Origin: Pseudomonas fragi | Lineage (GTDB): Bacteria; Pseudomonadota; Gammaproteobacteria; Pseudomonadales; Pseudomonadaceae | Direction of reading: 5' to 3' | Length of the DNA: 64,000 nucleotides | Assembly (NCBI RefSeq): GCF_025426255.1 | Contig: NZ_CP104861.1 | Span: forward strand, 3,100,001-3,164,000 | Shown here: piece after piece, positions 9,156-17,358 of the stretch | How the letters are laid out: each line of letters starts with the position of its first letter | How positions within the stretch are numbered: position 1 is the stretch's first letter | Notes under the pieces: model-generated | Told to the model about the DNA's origin: nothing | Seen by the model: only the letters and a program-made list of their open reading frames with translations | The model's database searches: none | Program-made: the position numbers and the translations under genes

Positions 9156-9497
9156 ATGACTGACGAACTGCACATCACTGACCTGTTACACGGCGACGGC
9201 AAAGCCGTGGTCAAAGGCGCATTGATCACTACGCAATACACCGGCTGGCTCGAAGATGGCACTGTGTTCGACTCTTCGTTTCAACGTGGCAAGCCGTTCC
9301 AGTGCGTTATTGGCACCGGCCGGGTAATTAAAGGCTGGGATATTGGCCTCATGGGAATGAAGGTAGGCGGCAAACGTGCACTGCAGGTTCCCGCACACCT
9401 GGCCTATGGTGAAAGAAGCATGGGCGCGCATATCACTGCGAACTCTAACCTGCGGTTTGAGATCGAACTGCTGGAAGTACTGACGCGCGACGATTGA
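9156..9497 (+). CDS. FKBP-type peptidyl-prolyl cis-trans isomerase
   Basis: This 113-residue single-domain FKBP catalyses proline isomerisation. Family motifs are present: YTGWLEDGTVFDSS near the start, F-x-x-x-IGTGRVIKGWDIGL, MKVGGKRALQVPAHLAYGER, and IPNSNLRFEIELLEV-like ITANSNLRFEIELLEV at the end. There is no signal peptide, so it should be cytoplasmic. It stands alone between the divergent iron locus and the DUF1615 gene. Confidence 0.93.
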   Translation: MTDELHITDLLHGDGKAVVKGALITTQYTGWLEDGTVFDSSFQRGKPFQCVIGTGRVIKGWDIGLMGMKVGGKRALQVPAHLAYGERSMGAHITANSNLRFEIELLEVLTRDD

Positions 9498-9540
9498 TTG
9501 CCTGCGTACCCACACTGCATTGTTTAAGGAGTTTGATCGG

Positions 9541-10650
9541 GTGAATCGATTTTTCAGGCGTTTATTACCGCTGATGCCGCTGGTTGTACTGGCGGGTTGC
9601 AGCAGCCAGGCCTCGCGCACACTGCCGGATATAACCCCCGATCAGGCCCGCTCACGCATCGTGCAACTGCTACCGGCCAAGACCCCGGATCGCCAGGGCT
9701 GGGCAACTGACATTTATGCAGCCTTTGCCGCACAAGGGCTGTCCCCCACCGATGAAAACCTGTGTTCGGTATTGGCCGTTACAGAGCAGGAGTCGACCTT
9801 TCAGGCCGATCCGCCGGTGCCGGGGCTGGCCACTATCGCCCGTACCGAAATCAACCGCCGCGCCGGCAAGCTGCATATCCCCGAATTTGTGGTGCGCAGC
9901 GCGCTGAATATCACCTCGCCCACCGGTAAAACCTACAACCAACGCCTCGATGCGGCCCGCACCGAAGGTCAGCTGAGCGCTATTTTTGACGACTTTATCG
10001 GTATGGTGCCGCTGGGCAAAAGCCTGTTTGGCAGCTTGAATCCTGTTCACACCGGCGGCCCGATGCAGGTCAGTATTGCCTTTGCCGAGAAACAGGCGCG
10101 GGAATATCCCTACCCCGTTGCCCACTCGATCCGCCGGGAAGTCTTTACCCGACGCGGTGGCATGTATTTCGGCATCGCCCACCTGTTGGGCTACCCGGTC
10201 GACTACACACAATCGCTGTACCGTTTTGCCGACTTCAATGCCGGCTGGTACGCCAGTCGCAATGCCGCGTTTCAGAGCGCCGTAAGTCAGGCTTCAGGCA
10301 TCCCGCTGGCACTGGATGGCGATCTGACCATCCCCGGGTCTTACAACCTCGGCTCGACTGAGCTGGCCGTGCGCGCCTTGGGCAAGCAATTGGGCTTGAG
10401 CAATAACGCTATCCGCCGCCAACTCGAAAAAGGCGACAGTCTGGACTTCAATAAAACCGATCTCTACCAGGGCGTCTTTGCCCTCGCCGATCGCCAACAA
10501 GGCAAACCCCTGCCCCGCGCCGTACTGCCGGGGATCACCCTGCAAAGCCCGAAAATCACCCGCAACCTGACCACCGCCTGGTTTGCCAAGCGGGTAGATG
10601 AACGTCGTCAGCAGTGCATGAACCGGGCGAAGACACTGCCAAGGCGCTGA
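9541..10650 (+). CDS. DUF1615 lipoprotein
   Basis: This 369-residue predicted outer-membrane or periplasmic lipoprotein has the signal peptide LLPLMPLVVLAGC with the lipobox LAGC (cysteine 20). The body matches DUF1615, for example TEQESTFQADPPVPGL and GPMQVSIAFAE, which recall lysozyme-like folds, but no enzyme activity is established. The GTG at 9541 is preferred: AAGGAG lies nine bases upstream and the lipobox then sits at the normal distance. The TTG at 9520 would place the ribosome site inside the gene. Confidence 0.85.
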   Translation: MNRFFRRLLPLMPLVVLAGCSSQASRTLPDITPDQARSRIVQLLPAKTPDRQGWATDIYAAFAAQGLSPTDENLCSVLAVTEQESTFQADPPVPGLATIARTEINRRAGKLHIPEFVVRSALNITSPTGKTYNQRLDAARTEGQLSAIFDDFIGMVPLGKSLFGSLNPVHTGGPMQVSIAFAEKQAREYPYPVAHSIRREVFTRRGGMYFGIAHLLGYPVDYTQSLYRFADFNAGWYASRNAAFQSAVSQASGIPLALDGDLTIPGSYNLGSTELAVRALGKQLGLSNNAIRRQLEKGDSLDFNKTDLYQGVFALADRQQGKPLPRAVLPGITLQSPKITRNLTTAWFAKRVDERRQQCMNRAKTLPRR

Positions 10651-10730
10651 ACATATTCAGATACGAACTGTTTTCTTGAAATAATTCATATCGGGTGTAG
10701 GCTGAGGGCATAAACACCTTGGAGGCAGTC

Positions 10731-11132
10731 ATGCATCTAGTTGCCCACGACCCCCAGCCCGATATCACCAGCGGCGATGCCGGTCGCGTTGCCCTGACCT
10801 TTTTCTTCAGCCTGATGGAGCATTGGGGGTGCACCAAGGAGCAACAGTGCACACTGCTCGGCTCCATCGGCAACACCACCTACTTCAAGTACAAAAAGCT
10901 GCCAAACGTGCGTTTGCCTCATGACACTCTGGAGCGCATTTCATACCTGATGGGCATGCACAAGGCGTTGCGCATTCTGTTCAGTAATCAGCCTGAGCGT
11001 GCCTATGAATGGGTGCACAAAGCCAACACCGCCGCGCCTTTTAATGGCCAGAGTGCCTTGAGCTATATGCTTGCGGGCCAGGTGGTCGACCTGGCGGATG
11101 TGCGCCGTTATCTGGATGGAGTACGCGGCTGA
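10731..11132 (+). CDS. Xre/MbcA/ParS-type antitoxin of a RES toxin-antitoxin pair
   Basis: This 133-residue antitoxin has an N-terminal Xre-like helical domain and a C-terminal toxin-binding domain, the latter seen in MHKALRILF-NQPERAYEWVHKAN-APFNGQSALSYMLAG. The ATG at 10731 follows GGAGG and is preferred over the TTG at 10719. Its stop overlaps the toxin ATG by one base, so both are translated together. The family binds its own promoter as a complex with the toxin. The 80-base upstream gap with TTCATATCGGGTG is a likely autoregulated promoter. Confidence 0.9.
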   Translation: MHLVAHDPQPDITSGDAGRVALTFFFSLMEHWGCTKEQQCTLLGSIGNTTYFKYKKLPNVRLPHDTLERISYLMGMHKALRILFSNQPERAYEWVHKANTAAPFNGQSALSYMLAGQVVDLADVRRYLDGVRG

Positions 11133-11809
11133 TGCCAGATGCAGTGCTGCCTGGCTGGAACAAGGCTTATCGCATCATCAACAGCGCTTTCCCGCCCATC
11201 TCAGTATTTGAAGACACCCTGGACCCGGCCGATCTGGAGATTGCCTTTGTCCTCGAAAGCTTGACCAATGATCGCCTGCGAGACCAGGCCGGGGTGCTGA
11301 ACAGGGTCAGGCCAGAAGACCGCCTGTGCGGCGAAGGCTCAACACCGGTGATGGCCGCCTTTACCCATATTGGCCGAGCCAGTCGCTTTACCGATGGCAG
11401 CTACGGTGTGTATTACTGCTCCAGCAGCGTCGAGGCGGCGATTGCTGAAACCTGTTTTCATCAGGAGCAATTCTGGCGGGCCACCCGCGAACCCAGTATT
11501 GAAATCACCATGCGTACCTATATCAACCGTGTGGTGCAGCCGATGATAGATGTGCGTGGCGACCCCGGCTTGCATCAGCCGGCACCTGCCAGCTATGGCC
11601 TGTCCCAGGCCTTCGCCCGGCCATTGCGCGAAGAGGGTGTTTGGGGGCTGCTGTACAACAGCGTGCGCCTGAGCGGCCACGAATGTGTCGCAGCGTTCCG
11701 CCCACCAGCGCTTTCGCTACCCGTGCAGGGCCAGCATTTTCGGTATGTATGGGATGAAAGGACGCAGGCGATTGCCTGGGTGTTGCAGGTCAGTGAAGTA
11801 CCGAGATGA
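11132..11809 (+). CDS. RES-domain toxin (NAD+-degrading family)
   Basis: This 225-residue RES-family protein is the likely toxin of the pair. The conserved positions that name the family are visible: arginine in GRASRF (around 82-85), glutamate in SSSVEAAIAE (101/106), and serine in LLYNSVRLSG (177), together with YGVYY (91-95). Characterised RES toxins deplete NAD+ or ADP-ribosylate targets. That activity is inferred here. The gene looks intact, and it converges on a lipoprotein gene at its 3' side. Confidence 0.88.
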   Translation: MPDAVLPGWNKAYRIINSAFPPISVFEDTLDPADLEIAFVLESLTNDRLRDQAGVLNRVRPEDRLCGEGSTPVMAAFTHIGRASRFTDGSYGVYYCSSSVEAAIAETCFHQEQFWRATREPSIEITMRTYINRVVQPMIDVRGDPGLHQPAPASYGLSQAFARPLREEGVWGLLYNSVRLSGHECVAAFRPPALSLPVQGQHFRYVWDERTQAIAWVLQVSEVPR

Positions 11810-11853
11810 GGTCAGGGCGACATGACTGTCGCCGCCCTGCCCCGACTCAAGTG

Positions 11854-12456
11854 TTACAAGCCATCGCTCGGCTTGAGCGTACGCTCGGCAACCGCGTCAG
11901 CGCTCTTTTCCTGCCAGACCGGCCAGTATTCAGCGCGTTTTTTCTCAATGCTGGCTTTAACACGCTCGTACCAGGCCAGTGATTTCGGCGAGTTGGTCAC
12001 CAGATCGGTATCTTCAACCCAGCCTTTGAAGTTCTTGGACTTCAGGCTGTGAGCCGCCTCAGGGTCATTGCTGATAGGCCACAGTGAAAAACGTGCTTTC
12101 CACAAGCCCATACGCGGCGTCACCAGCGCGTAGTAGGTTTTGCCTGCAACAAGATCGGCTTCCATAAAGTCCGCCGCTTCTGACACCACCATAAAGGTAT
12201 GTTTGCCTGGCGTGGTCGGGTAGGCGATTTTCGTGCCGTTGGCCATTACGCCAATAAATTGGGTCTTGCCATCGGTCACGTCATACAGCGAAGAGACAAT
12301 CGCTTTGCCGGTATAGGCATCGCGCATAAACACCACTTGTGCCTTGTCCGGCGCAGCTGCAGGTATCGTCTGGTCCGCGACCGGGTCCATCGGGTTGCTT
12401 GCGCAACCGGCCAACAGCAAGGTACCCAACAGGGTAAAGATATAAAACGCGCGCAT
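11854..12456 (-). CDS. Conserved hypothetical lipoprotein
   Basis: This 200-residue protein has a lipoprotein signal, LLGTLLLAGC (cysteine 18). The body carries AQVVFMRDAYTGKAIVSSLYDV and PTTPGKHTFMVVSEAADFMEADLVAGKTYYALV, a small beta-rich fold like the DUF2846-type lipoproteins. The function is unknown. The start ATG has GGAGCT upstream on the minus strand. It faces the RES toxin gene across a short convergent gap containing an imperfect GGGCGAC/GTCGCC hairpin. Confidence 0.75.
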   Translation of the reverse strand: MRAFYIFTLLGTLLLAGCASNPMDPVADQTIPAAAPDKAQVVFMRDAYTGKAIVSSLYDVTDGKTQFIGVMANGTKIAYPTTPGKHTFMVVSEAADFMEADLVAGKTYYALVTPRMGLWKARFSLWPISNDPEAAHSLKSKNFKGWVEDTDLVTNSPKSLAWYERVKASIEKKRAEYWPVWQEKSADAVAERTLKPSDGL

Positions 12457-12564
12457 CTACAGCTCCTTTCAATTACAACGTCCTGACCCGACACCTGCCG
12501 GGCCCCCGGCATTATCGACTTATCTTGCCCTGGCCTTAAACCAGATCATTGATCGCGACACCTC

Positions 12565-12789
12565 TCAGAGGGTGTATTGCTTGAACAGTTCCTCCTTGAT
12601 GATCAATAACGCATCTTCGTAGTAGCGCTCGCCCCGGGCTTCGCTCAGCAACACCGAGCGCACACTGCCTTCGCCCTCTGCGGGGGTGTGTTCGCAGGTC
12701 AGGTAAAACTCGGCGGTTTCGGGTTTGAACTCCAGGTAATAAAACAACTCGCGACCTTCGCGGTGCCAGTAGCCAATTTCTCTGCGCAT
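12565..12789 (-). CDS. Small conserved hypothetical protein
   Basis: This is a 74-residue soluble protein (MRREIGYWHREGRELFYY...). I do not recognise the family. It is rich in glutamate and aromatic residues and has no signal peptide or membrane segment. I prefer the ATG at 12789, preceded by AAAGG, to a TTG at 12828 that would overlap the end of the upstream MocR gene. It lies 36 bases downstream of that gene, with the REP hairpin just upstream of the junction, and may be co-transcribed with it. Confidence 0.55.
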   Translation of the reverse strand: MRREIGYWHREGRELFYYLEFKPETAEFYLTCEHTPAEGEGSVRSVLLSEARGERYYEDALLIIKEELFKQYTL

Positions 12790-12824
12790 GGATCTGCCTT
12801 TTGTGAGGATTCTGAACGCGTCGG

Positions 12825-14210
12825 TCAAGCTGTTGGAGCTGGCTTGCCAGTGATGCTATCGCCGGCAAGCCGGCTCCCACAAGGTGGGTGTATTGCCGTA
12901 ATCCGCTCCAGCGCCACTTTCAAAACCTGGGCACTGGCAGCCGCCGTCAGGCTGATGCGCACCGCATCGGTCGCCGTGGACTTCACCGCAAATACATCCG
13001 CAGGCACTACATCAACCCCGGCTGCACGGCAGGTCTCCGCACCCTCAGCTACTGTTACCCAGATATGCGGCGAAGGCGTGTCTGTCTGATACATCGACGG
13101 ACCAAGGATCTTTTTTGCCAGACGCCAGCGCCGGGCAACTTCCTGCGTTTGCCACTGCACTCGCGCGTGCGCCGTGCCATCGCTGATCCATTGGCAAGCG
13201 ATGGCCATGCACAGCGGCGAAACACCCCAGTGCGCCGACTGTGCATAGGGATCGATACGCGCCAACAGTTGTGGGCTCGCGGCGATCCAGCCCAGGCGTA
13301 CACCCGCCGCAACGGTCTTGGACAGGCTGGTCACCAACACCCCGAATTCGGGTAAAAACAGGTGCAGCGGCGGGCTGTCAGTCAGCGCGCCGTACACATC
13401 ATCTTCGATCACATGCACGCCGTGACGCCGGGCAATCTGGGCAATCGCCTGTTTGCGCTCAACGCTCATCACCGCCGAGGTCGGGTTCTGCAGAGTTGGC
13501 GTTAGTACCGCAGTCCGTGCACCCGTGGCGCGGATCATCCGATCGAAGTCTTCCGGCACAATGCCCTGGCGATCCATCGCAACCCCATGCATGGGTAAAC
13601 GCAACTGAGCGCAGGCAGCCTTTATTCCCGGCGCGGTAAAGGCTTCGACCAGCACCGGCTCACCTGCCTGACACAACGACAGCAGTACGGTGAACAGCCC
13701 CTGCTGAGCACCGGTGCACAGCATGATGTTGTCCACATTCAGTTTCAGCCCTCGTCCGTTGAGCCAGGCCGCGCCCTGTACCCGTGCCAGCAATAAATCC
13801 GCTGCACTCAGGTAGCCCTGCAAACGGATCGCCTGGCTACTGTCGAGCAACCAGGACAAGGCCTGTGCATCTTGCTCGCCAATCTTGTCGATGGCCGGCA
13901 CATTGGTTCTCAGGTCAATGCGGGCCGTGTGCTCATCGGCGTGTTGCAGCCGAAACAGGGTCGCTTCCTGACTGCCCGCCAGCACATAAGTGCCACGCCC
14001 GACCTCACCCGACACCAGGTGCCGGCGCGCCGCCTCGCGATAGGCCTGCATGGTGGTGCTGGGGTTCCAGCCCAGCGCCCAGGCCAGTCGCCGCTGTGGC
14101 GGCAAGCGTGCGCCGGGTTGCAACTCGCCGCTGGCGATGGCCTGGGTGATGGCATCGACCAACGCCAGATAGCGCGGCTGCTCGGTGTCGCTAAGCGTTG
14201 GTATCCACAT
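12825..14210 (-). CDS. MocR-type (GntR/aminotransferase) PLP-dependent regulator
   Basis: This 461-residue transcription factor has an N-terminal GntR winged helix (about 12-75: ITQAIASGELQPGARLPPQR, then VGRGTYV) fused to a fold-type I aminotransferase domain. PLP residues are visible: the IEDDVYG aspartate near 270 and lysine 298 in TSLSKTVAAG. It is divergent from a threonine dehydratase gene, with repeated sites between them, the usual arrangement for MocR regulators and their targets. The last 21 or so residues (from HPPCGSRLAG) are encoded by a REP hairpin, so the native C-terminus appears to have been replaced or extended. Confidence 0.9.
   Translation of the reverse strand: MWIPTLSDTEQPRYLALVDAITQAIASGELQPGARLPPQRRLAWALGWNPSTTMQAYREAARRHLVSGEVGRGTYVLAGSQEATLFRLQHADEHTARIDLRTNVPAIDKIGEQDAQALSWLLDSSQAIRLQGYLSAADLLLARVQGAAWLNGRGLKLNVDNIMLCTGAQQGLFTVLLSLCQAGEPVLVEAFTAPGIKAACAQLRLPMHGVAMDRQGIVPEDFDRMIRATGARTAVLTPTLQNPTSAVMSVERKQAIAQIARRHGVHVIEDDVYGALTDSPPLHLFLPEFGVLVTSLSKTVAAGVRLGWIAASPQLLARIDPYAQSAHWGVSPLCMAIACQWISDGTAHARVQWQTQEVARRWRLAKKILGPSMYQTDTPSPHIWVTVAEGAETCRAAGVDVVPADVFAVKSTATDAVRISLTAAASAQVLKVALERITAIHPPCGSRLAGDSITGKPAPTA
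12831..12882. repeat. Pseudomonas REP element inside the 3' end of the MocR gene
   Basis: GGAGCTGGCTTGCC and GGCAAGCCGGCTCC form a 14-base imperfect stem around a 15-base loop. This is the common Pseudomonas REP core. It is translated as the C-terminal tail of the MocR protein. The same hairpin may separate this gene from the small gene downstream. Confidence 0.85.
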
Positions 14211-14212
14211 TT

Positions 14213-14251
14213 ATTGTCGGCCATGCAATATAAGGGTCGGCCCATACAATG
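14213..14251. promoter_or_regulatory. Repeated operator between the MocR and threonine dehydratase genes
   Basis: GTCGGCCATGCAATA (14216-14230) recurs one base longer as GTCGGCCCATACAATG (14236-14251), 20 bases apart. Outer ATTGTC...GACAAT-like ends also give partial inverted symmetry. Two face-of-helix-spaced sites in a divergent gap of 85 bases fit the known binding mode of MocR dimers. The binding itself is inferred. Confidence 0.55.
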
Positions 14252-14295
14252 CGTTGTGCCTAGAATCGAGTCAAATCCCTCGATGACGGTGCGCC

Positions 14296-15273
14296 ATGTT
14301 TGACTTGAATGCCCTTCGCCTTGCAGCACAAACCGTACACCAGACCCTGGCGCCCACACCGCAACTGGCCTGGCCCTTGCTGGCTGAGCGTATGGGTTGC
14401 ACGGTGTGGGTCAAGCATGAAAACCACACCCCCACCGGTGCATTCAAAGTACGTGGCGGTTTGTTATATGTGCAGGGTTTGTTGGCTCGGGAGCCACATA
14501 TCAAAGGCCTGGTCACCGCCACCCGTGGCAATCATGGGCAAAGCCTGGCGCTCGCGGCCCGGAGCTTGGGTCTGTCGATCCGTATCGTGGTACCTGAAGG
14601 CAACTCGCTGGAAAAAAACGCCGCAATGCGGGCACTGGGGGCGACGGTCATTGAGTGCGGCAAGGACTTCGACGAAGCGCGGGCCGAAGCCGCAGCACTG
14701 GCGCAAACCCGTCAGTTGCATCTGGTGCCTGCCTTCCATCCGGACCTGATTCGCGGGGTCGCCACGTATGCTCTGGAGTTGCTGGAAGCCGTGGAAGAAC
14801 TGGATACGGTGTATGTACCCATCGGCATGGGTTCGGGAATTTGCGGATTGATCCAGACCCGTGATCTGCTGGGTCTAAAGACCGAGATTGTCGGCGTCGT
14901 ATCCAGCCAGGCCGATGCCTTTGCGCAAAGTGTCGAACAGGGCCGCCTGGTTTGCACGGACTCCGCCAATACATTCGCTGACGGGCTGGCCTGTCGTCAG
15001 CCGCTGCCTGAGGCGCTGGAGATAATTGCCAAGGGCGCGGCACGGGTTATCCGGGTAACCGATCAGGAGATCGCCCACGCCATTCGGGTCTACCATGAAA
15101 CCACTCACAACACCGCCGAAGGTGCGGGTGCCGCCGCGCTGGCCGGATTGATCAGCGAACAATCGCGCCAGCAAGGCCGTCGGATTGCGCTCATTTTAAG
15201 CGGGGCCAATATTGACCGTCAGCTGTATGCCAGTATTTTGGCCGAAGACTGTGCCCCATCAGCCAAGTCATAA
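14296..15273 (+). CDS. Threonine dehydratase-like PLP enzyme
   Basis: This 325-residue fold-type II PLP enzyme deaminates threonine or serine to 2-oxo acids, or acts on a related hydroxy-amino acid such as hydroxyaspartate. The Schiff-base lysine is residue 51 in TPTGAFKVRGG. The phosphate loop GMGSGICG lies around residues 177-184. There is no C-terminal ACT domain, so it is the catabolic, not the biosynthetic, form. It is divergent from the MocR regulator, which likely controls it, and is followed 17 bases later by a GNAT gene. Confidence 0.87.
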   Translation: MFDLNALRLAAQTVHQTLAPTPQLAWPLLAERMGCTVWVKHENHTPTGAFKVRGGLLYVQGLLAREPHIKGLVTATRGNHGQSLALAARSLGLSIRIVVPEGNSLEKNAAMRALGATVIECGKDFDEARAEAAALAQTRQLHLVPAFHPDLIRGVATYALELLEAVEELDTVYVPIGMGSGICGLIQTRDLLGLKTEIVGVVSSQADAFAQSVEQGRLVCTDSANTFADGLACRQPLPEALEIIAKGAARVIRVTDQEIAHAIRVYHETTHNTAEGAGAAALAGLISEQSRQQGRRIALILSGANIDRQLYASILAEDCAPSAKS

Positions 15274-15290
15274 AAGAACAAGGAGTCTGT

Positions 15291-15746
15291 ATGCAGTGCC
15301 AGATTCGCCGCGCCATCGAGAGCGACGCACAAGCCATCAGCAAAGTGGTGATAGCCGCCTTGCACGAATCCAATGCCCGGGATTATCCGCCCGAGGTGAT
15401 CGCCCAGGTCGAGGAGAACTTCTGCCCGGCCTCGATCCTGAGGCTGATGAAGCAGCGCCAGATGTACGTGGCCGTGGTCGAACAGCATGTGGTCGGCACC
15501 GCAAGCCTGGATCAGGCGGTGGTGCGCAGCGTTTTCGTCAACCCGCGCCATCAGGGTCGGGGCATCGGCCAGCAATTGATGGCGCGCCTCAAGGAAGCCG
15601 CTGTTTCGGCCCAGCTCGAAGAGCTGCGGGTGCCCTCCTCGCTGACGGCGCAATCGTTCTATGCGCAATTGGGTTTTCACAAAGTCCGCGATGAATTTCA
15701 CGGGGCCGAGCGCACCGTGATCATGGCACTGAGTCTGGACGCCTGA
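15291..15746 (+). CDS. GNAT-family N-acetyltransferase
   Basis: This 151-residue acetyltransferase has the acetyl-CoA loop RHQGRGIG at residues 86-93, followed by the usual helix QQLMARLKE. The ATG has AAGGAG at good spacing. It starts 17 bases after the dehydratase and is probably in the same transcript. The substrate is unknown. Confidence 0.88.
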   Translation: MQCQIRRAIESDAQAISKVVIAALHESNARDYPPEVIAQVEENFCPASILRLMKQRQMYVAVVEQHVVGTASLDQAVVRSVFVNPRHQGRGIGQQLMARLKEAAVSAQLEELRVPSSLTAQSFYAQLGFHKVRDEFHGAERTVIMALSLDA

Positions 15747-15760
15747 ATCCTGGCACGGCT

Positions 15761-16174
15761 ATGCTGAGTTCCATGACTCCTTCTGTGGCGATCCGCTCAC
15801 CCTGCCCGCCCGGCGCCTGCATCTGCGAGCGGGAACGGCTGTTGGCGACACCCGATACTGACCTGCGCATTTTCAACCTCACGCGTCAGGCCGAAAAGGT
15901 ACTGCTGGAGCGCCTGGAAAATATTCAAAGCCTCAGCGATCTGGAACACATGCAGCGCCGCATGCATGAGCAATTGGGCATCGAAGTGCTGATTGACCCG
16001 GGTATCACTGAAGTTCGCACCATGCGCGGCATAACCATCCGCCTTGCCGAGCAACCGGGGCTGTGCCGAAAAACCCGTCAGACCATCCCGGCCGCCATCC
16101 GCCGGGCCTTGGAGAAACGCCCTGAAATCGCCTACAAATTGCTGGATGGCCACGACTTGTTGCGCGACACCTGA
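15761..16174 (+). CDS. Conserved hypothetical protein with N-terminal cysteine motif
   Basis: This is a soluble protein of 137 residues. Near the start it carries CPPGACICERERLL, which resembles a small metal- or ligand-binding Cys cluster, followed by a helical body. I do not recognise a characterised family. A second ATG at 15773 is possible, and neither start has a strong ribosome site. It lies 14 bases after the GNAT gene on the same strand. Confidence 0.65.
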   Translation: MLSSMTPSVAIRSPCPPGACICERERLLATPDTDLRIFNLTRQAEKVLLERLENIQSLSDLEHMQRRMHEQLGIEVLIDPGITEVRTMRGITIRLAEQPGLCRKTRQTIPAAIRRALEKRPEIAYKLLDGHDLLRDT

Positions 16175-16298
16175 ATCCGCTCTAACAAGGGCTTTAGCCC
16201 TAAAAAGGTCATATTTTGCTGCATATCAATAAATTCTCTTGCCATAACCCGAAGCGCTGTCCTATAAGCGCGTCTTTTAAATTATTAGAGTCTTATCA

Positions 16299-16655
16299 AT
16301 GAGTGCCGGATTCACCGAGGACGACATGCGCAGAGCGCTCGGCCTTGATCTGCCTGCTGCCCCTGTTCAACCTGAAATTGAACCTGCTCCAGCTAAAATC
16401 ACGCCAGCCCCCAAGCCTGCTCCCAAGAAAGCTCCGGCACCTGACAAGGCATCGTCACCTGTCGCGAAAAAACGCAGTGGGCCGATCCTTCGCGTCACCA
16501 TGCGGGTGACCAAGGTATTTGACGGCGATGAAACCCGGTTTGTGCATGACTCCAAAGATCTGAGCCGATTCAACGCAGAGCAAGAAGCCAAAAAAGCCCT
16601 GGCCAAGGCCGGGTTCAAATATTTTGAGCTTGAGTCTATCGTTTCAGTGGACTGA
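16299..16655 (+). CDS. Conserved hypothetical protein with Pro/Ala/Lys linker
   Basis: This 118-residue protein has a short N-terminal helix (SAGFTEDDMRRALGLDL), a low-complexity linker of PAP/APK repeats at about 20-60, and a C-terminal alpha/beta piece (LRVTMRVTKVFDGDETRFVHDSKDL). No function is recognised. The linker looks like a flexible spacer between a peptide tether and a folded domain. It is followed 34 bases later by the UPF0149 gene. Confidence 0.65.
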   Translation: MSAGFTEDDMRRALGLDLPAAPVQPEIEPAPAKITPAPKPAPKKAPAPDKASSPVAKKRSGPILRVTMRVTKVFDGDETRFVHDSKDLSRFNAEQEAKKALAKAGFKYFELESIVSVD

Positions 16656-16689
16656 CTTCGCACTGCCGCACCATCCAAGGAGCCCGAAC

Positions 16690-17244
16690 ATGCAATCGCA
16701 ACCCCTGAACGCCAGCGACTTTGAAGCGATCGAAAACACGCTACTCAAATACGGCGACGATCACTCTGTCCTCAACCCTTCAGAACTTGACGGCTATTTC
16801 ACTGCTCTGGTTTCGAGCCCGACGCGGGTGGATATTGCCGACTGGTTCCCGGCAATCTGGGGCGGTCAGAACCCGGCCTGGCAAACCCCTGATGAGGCCA
16901 AGCAGTTCATCGAGTTGAGCGTGCGCCACATCAACACCCTCGCCCGGCAACTGGCCGAAGACAGCGACGCATTCGTGCCGCGTTTCGAACAGACCGAGCA
17001 TCTGGGCCAGCAGGTGACGCTGGCTGAAGAGTGGTGCTTTGGGTACACCCGCGCGGTAGCCATCTGCAACTGGCCAGCACTGCCCGTACCGCAAGCATTG
17101 CTTCTGCAAGCAATTGCAGACTGCGCCGAGCAGGACAACTTTGAACTGCCCGAAGATCTGGACGTGGCAGCTCATCAGCAAAGCGTTGCAGCCATTGCAC
17201 CGGCGGCGCGTGCACTGCATGACTTCTGGTCGAGCCAGCGTTAA
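16690..17244 (+). CDS. UPF0149 (YecA/YgfB) family protein
   Basis: This is a 184-residue protein of the YgfB/YecA family, seen in LNPSELDGYFTALVSSPTRVDIADWFPAIWGG and the conserved EEWCFGYTRAVAICNW. It lacks the C-terminal SEC-C zinc motif of YecA. The ATG at 16690 is preceded by AAGGAG and is preferred over an upstream frame-open ATG at 16624 that overlaps the previous gene. The biochemical role is unknown. Confidence 0.85.
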   Translation: MQSQPLNASDFEAIENTLLKYGDDHSVLNPSELDGYFTALVSSPTRVDIADWFPAIWGGQNPAWQTPDEAKQFIELSVRHINTLARQLAEDSDAFVPRFEQTEHLGQQVTLAEEWCFGYTRAVAICNWPALPVPQALLLQAIADCAEQDNFELPEDLDVAAHQQSVAAIAPAARALHDFWSSQR

Positions 17245-17263
17245 CCATTACCTATTCAACCCA

Positions 17264-17344
17264 TGTAGCCGTTGCCAAGGAACGAGGGCTGCGAGTTTTT
17301 GATCTTTAAAAGCACGCAGCCTTCGTTCCTCAACAGCGGCTACA
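17264..17344. repeat. Dispersed inverted-repeat element, copy 2
   Basis: Near-perfect 30-base arms (17264-17293 and 17315-17344) begin TGTAGCCGTTGCCAAGGAAC and enclose a short AT-rich loop. It ends 14 bases before the start of the next gene and so lies in its leader, where the folded form could affect translation. It belongs to the same family as the copies at 4.2, 25.6, 33.4, 49.7 and 58.1 kb. Confidence 0.85.
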
Positions 17345-17358
17345 GAGATTTGACTCCC

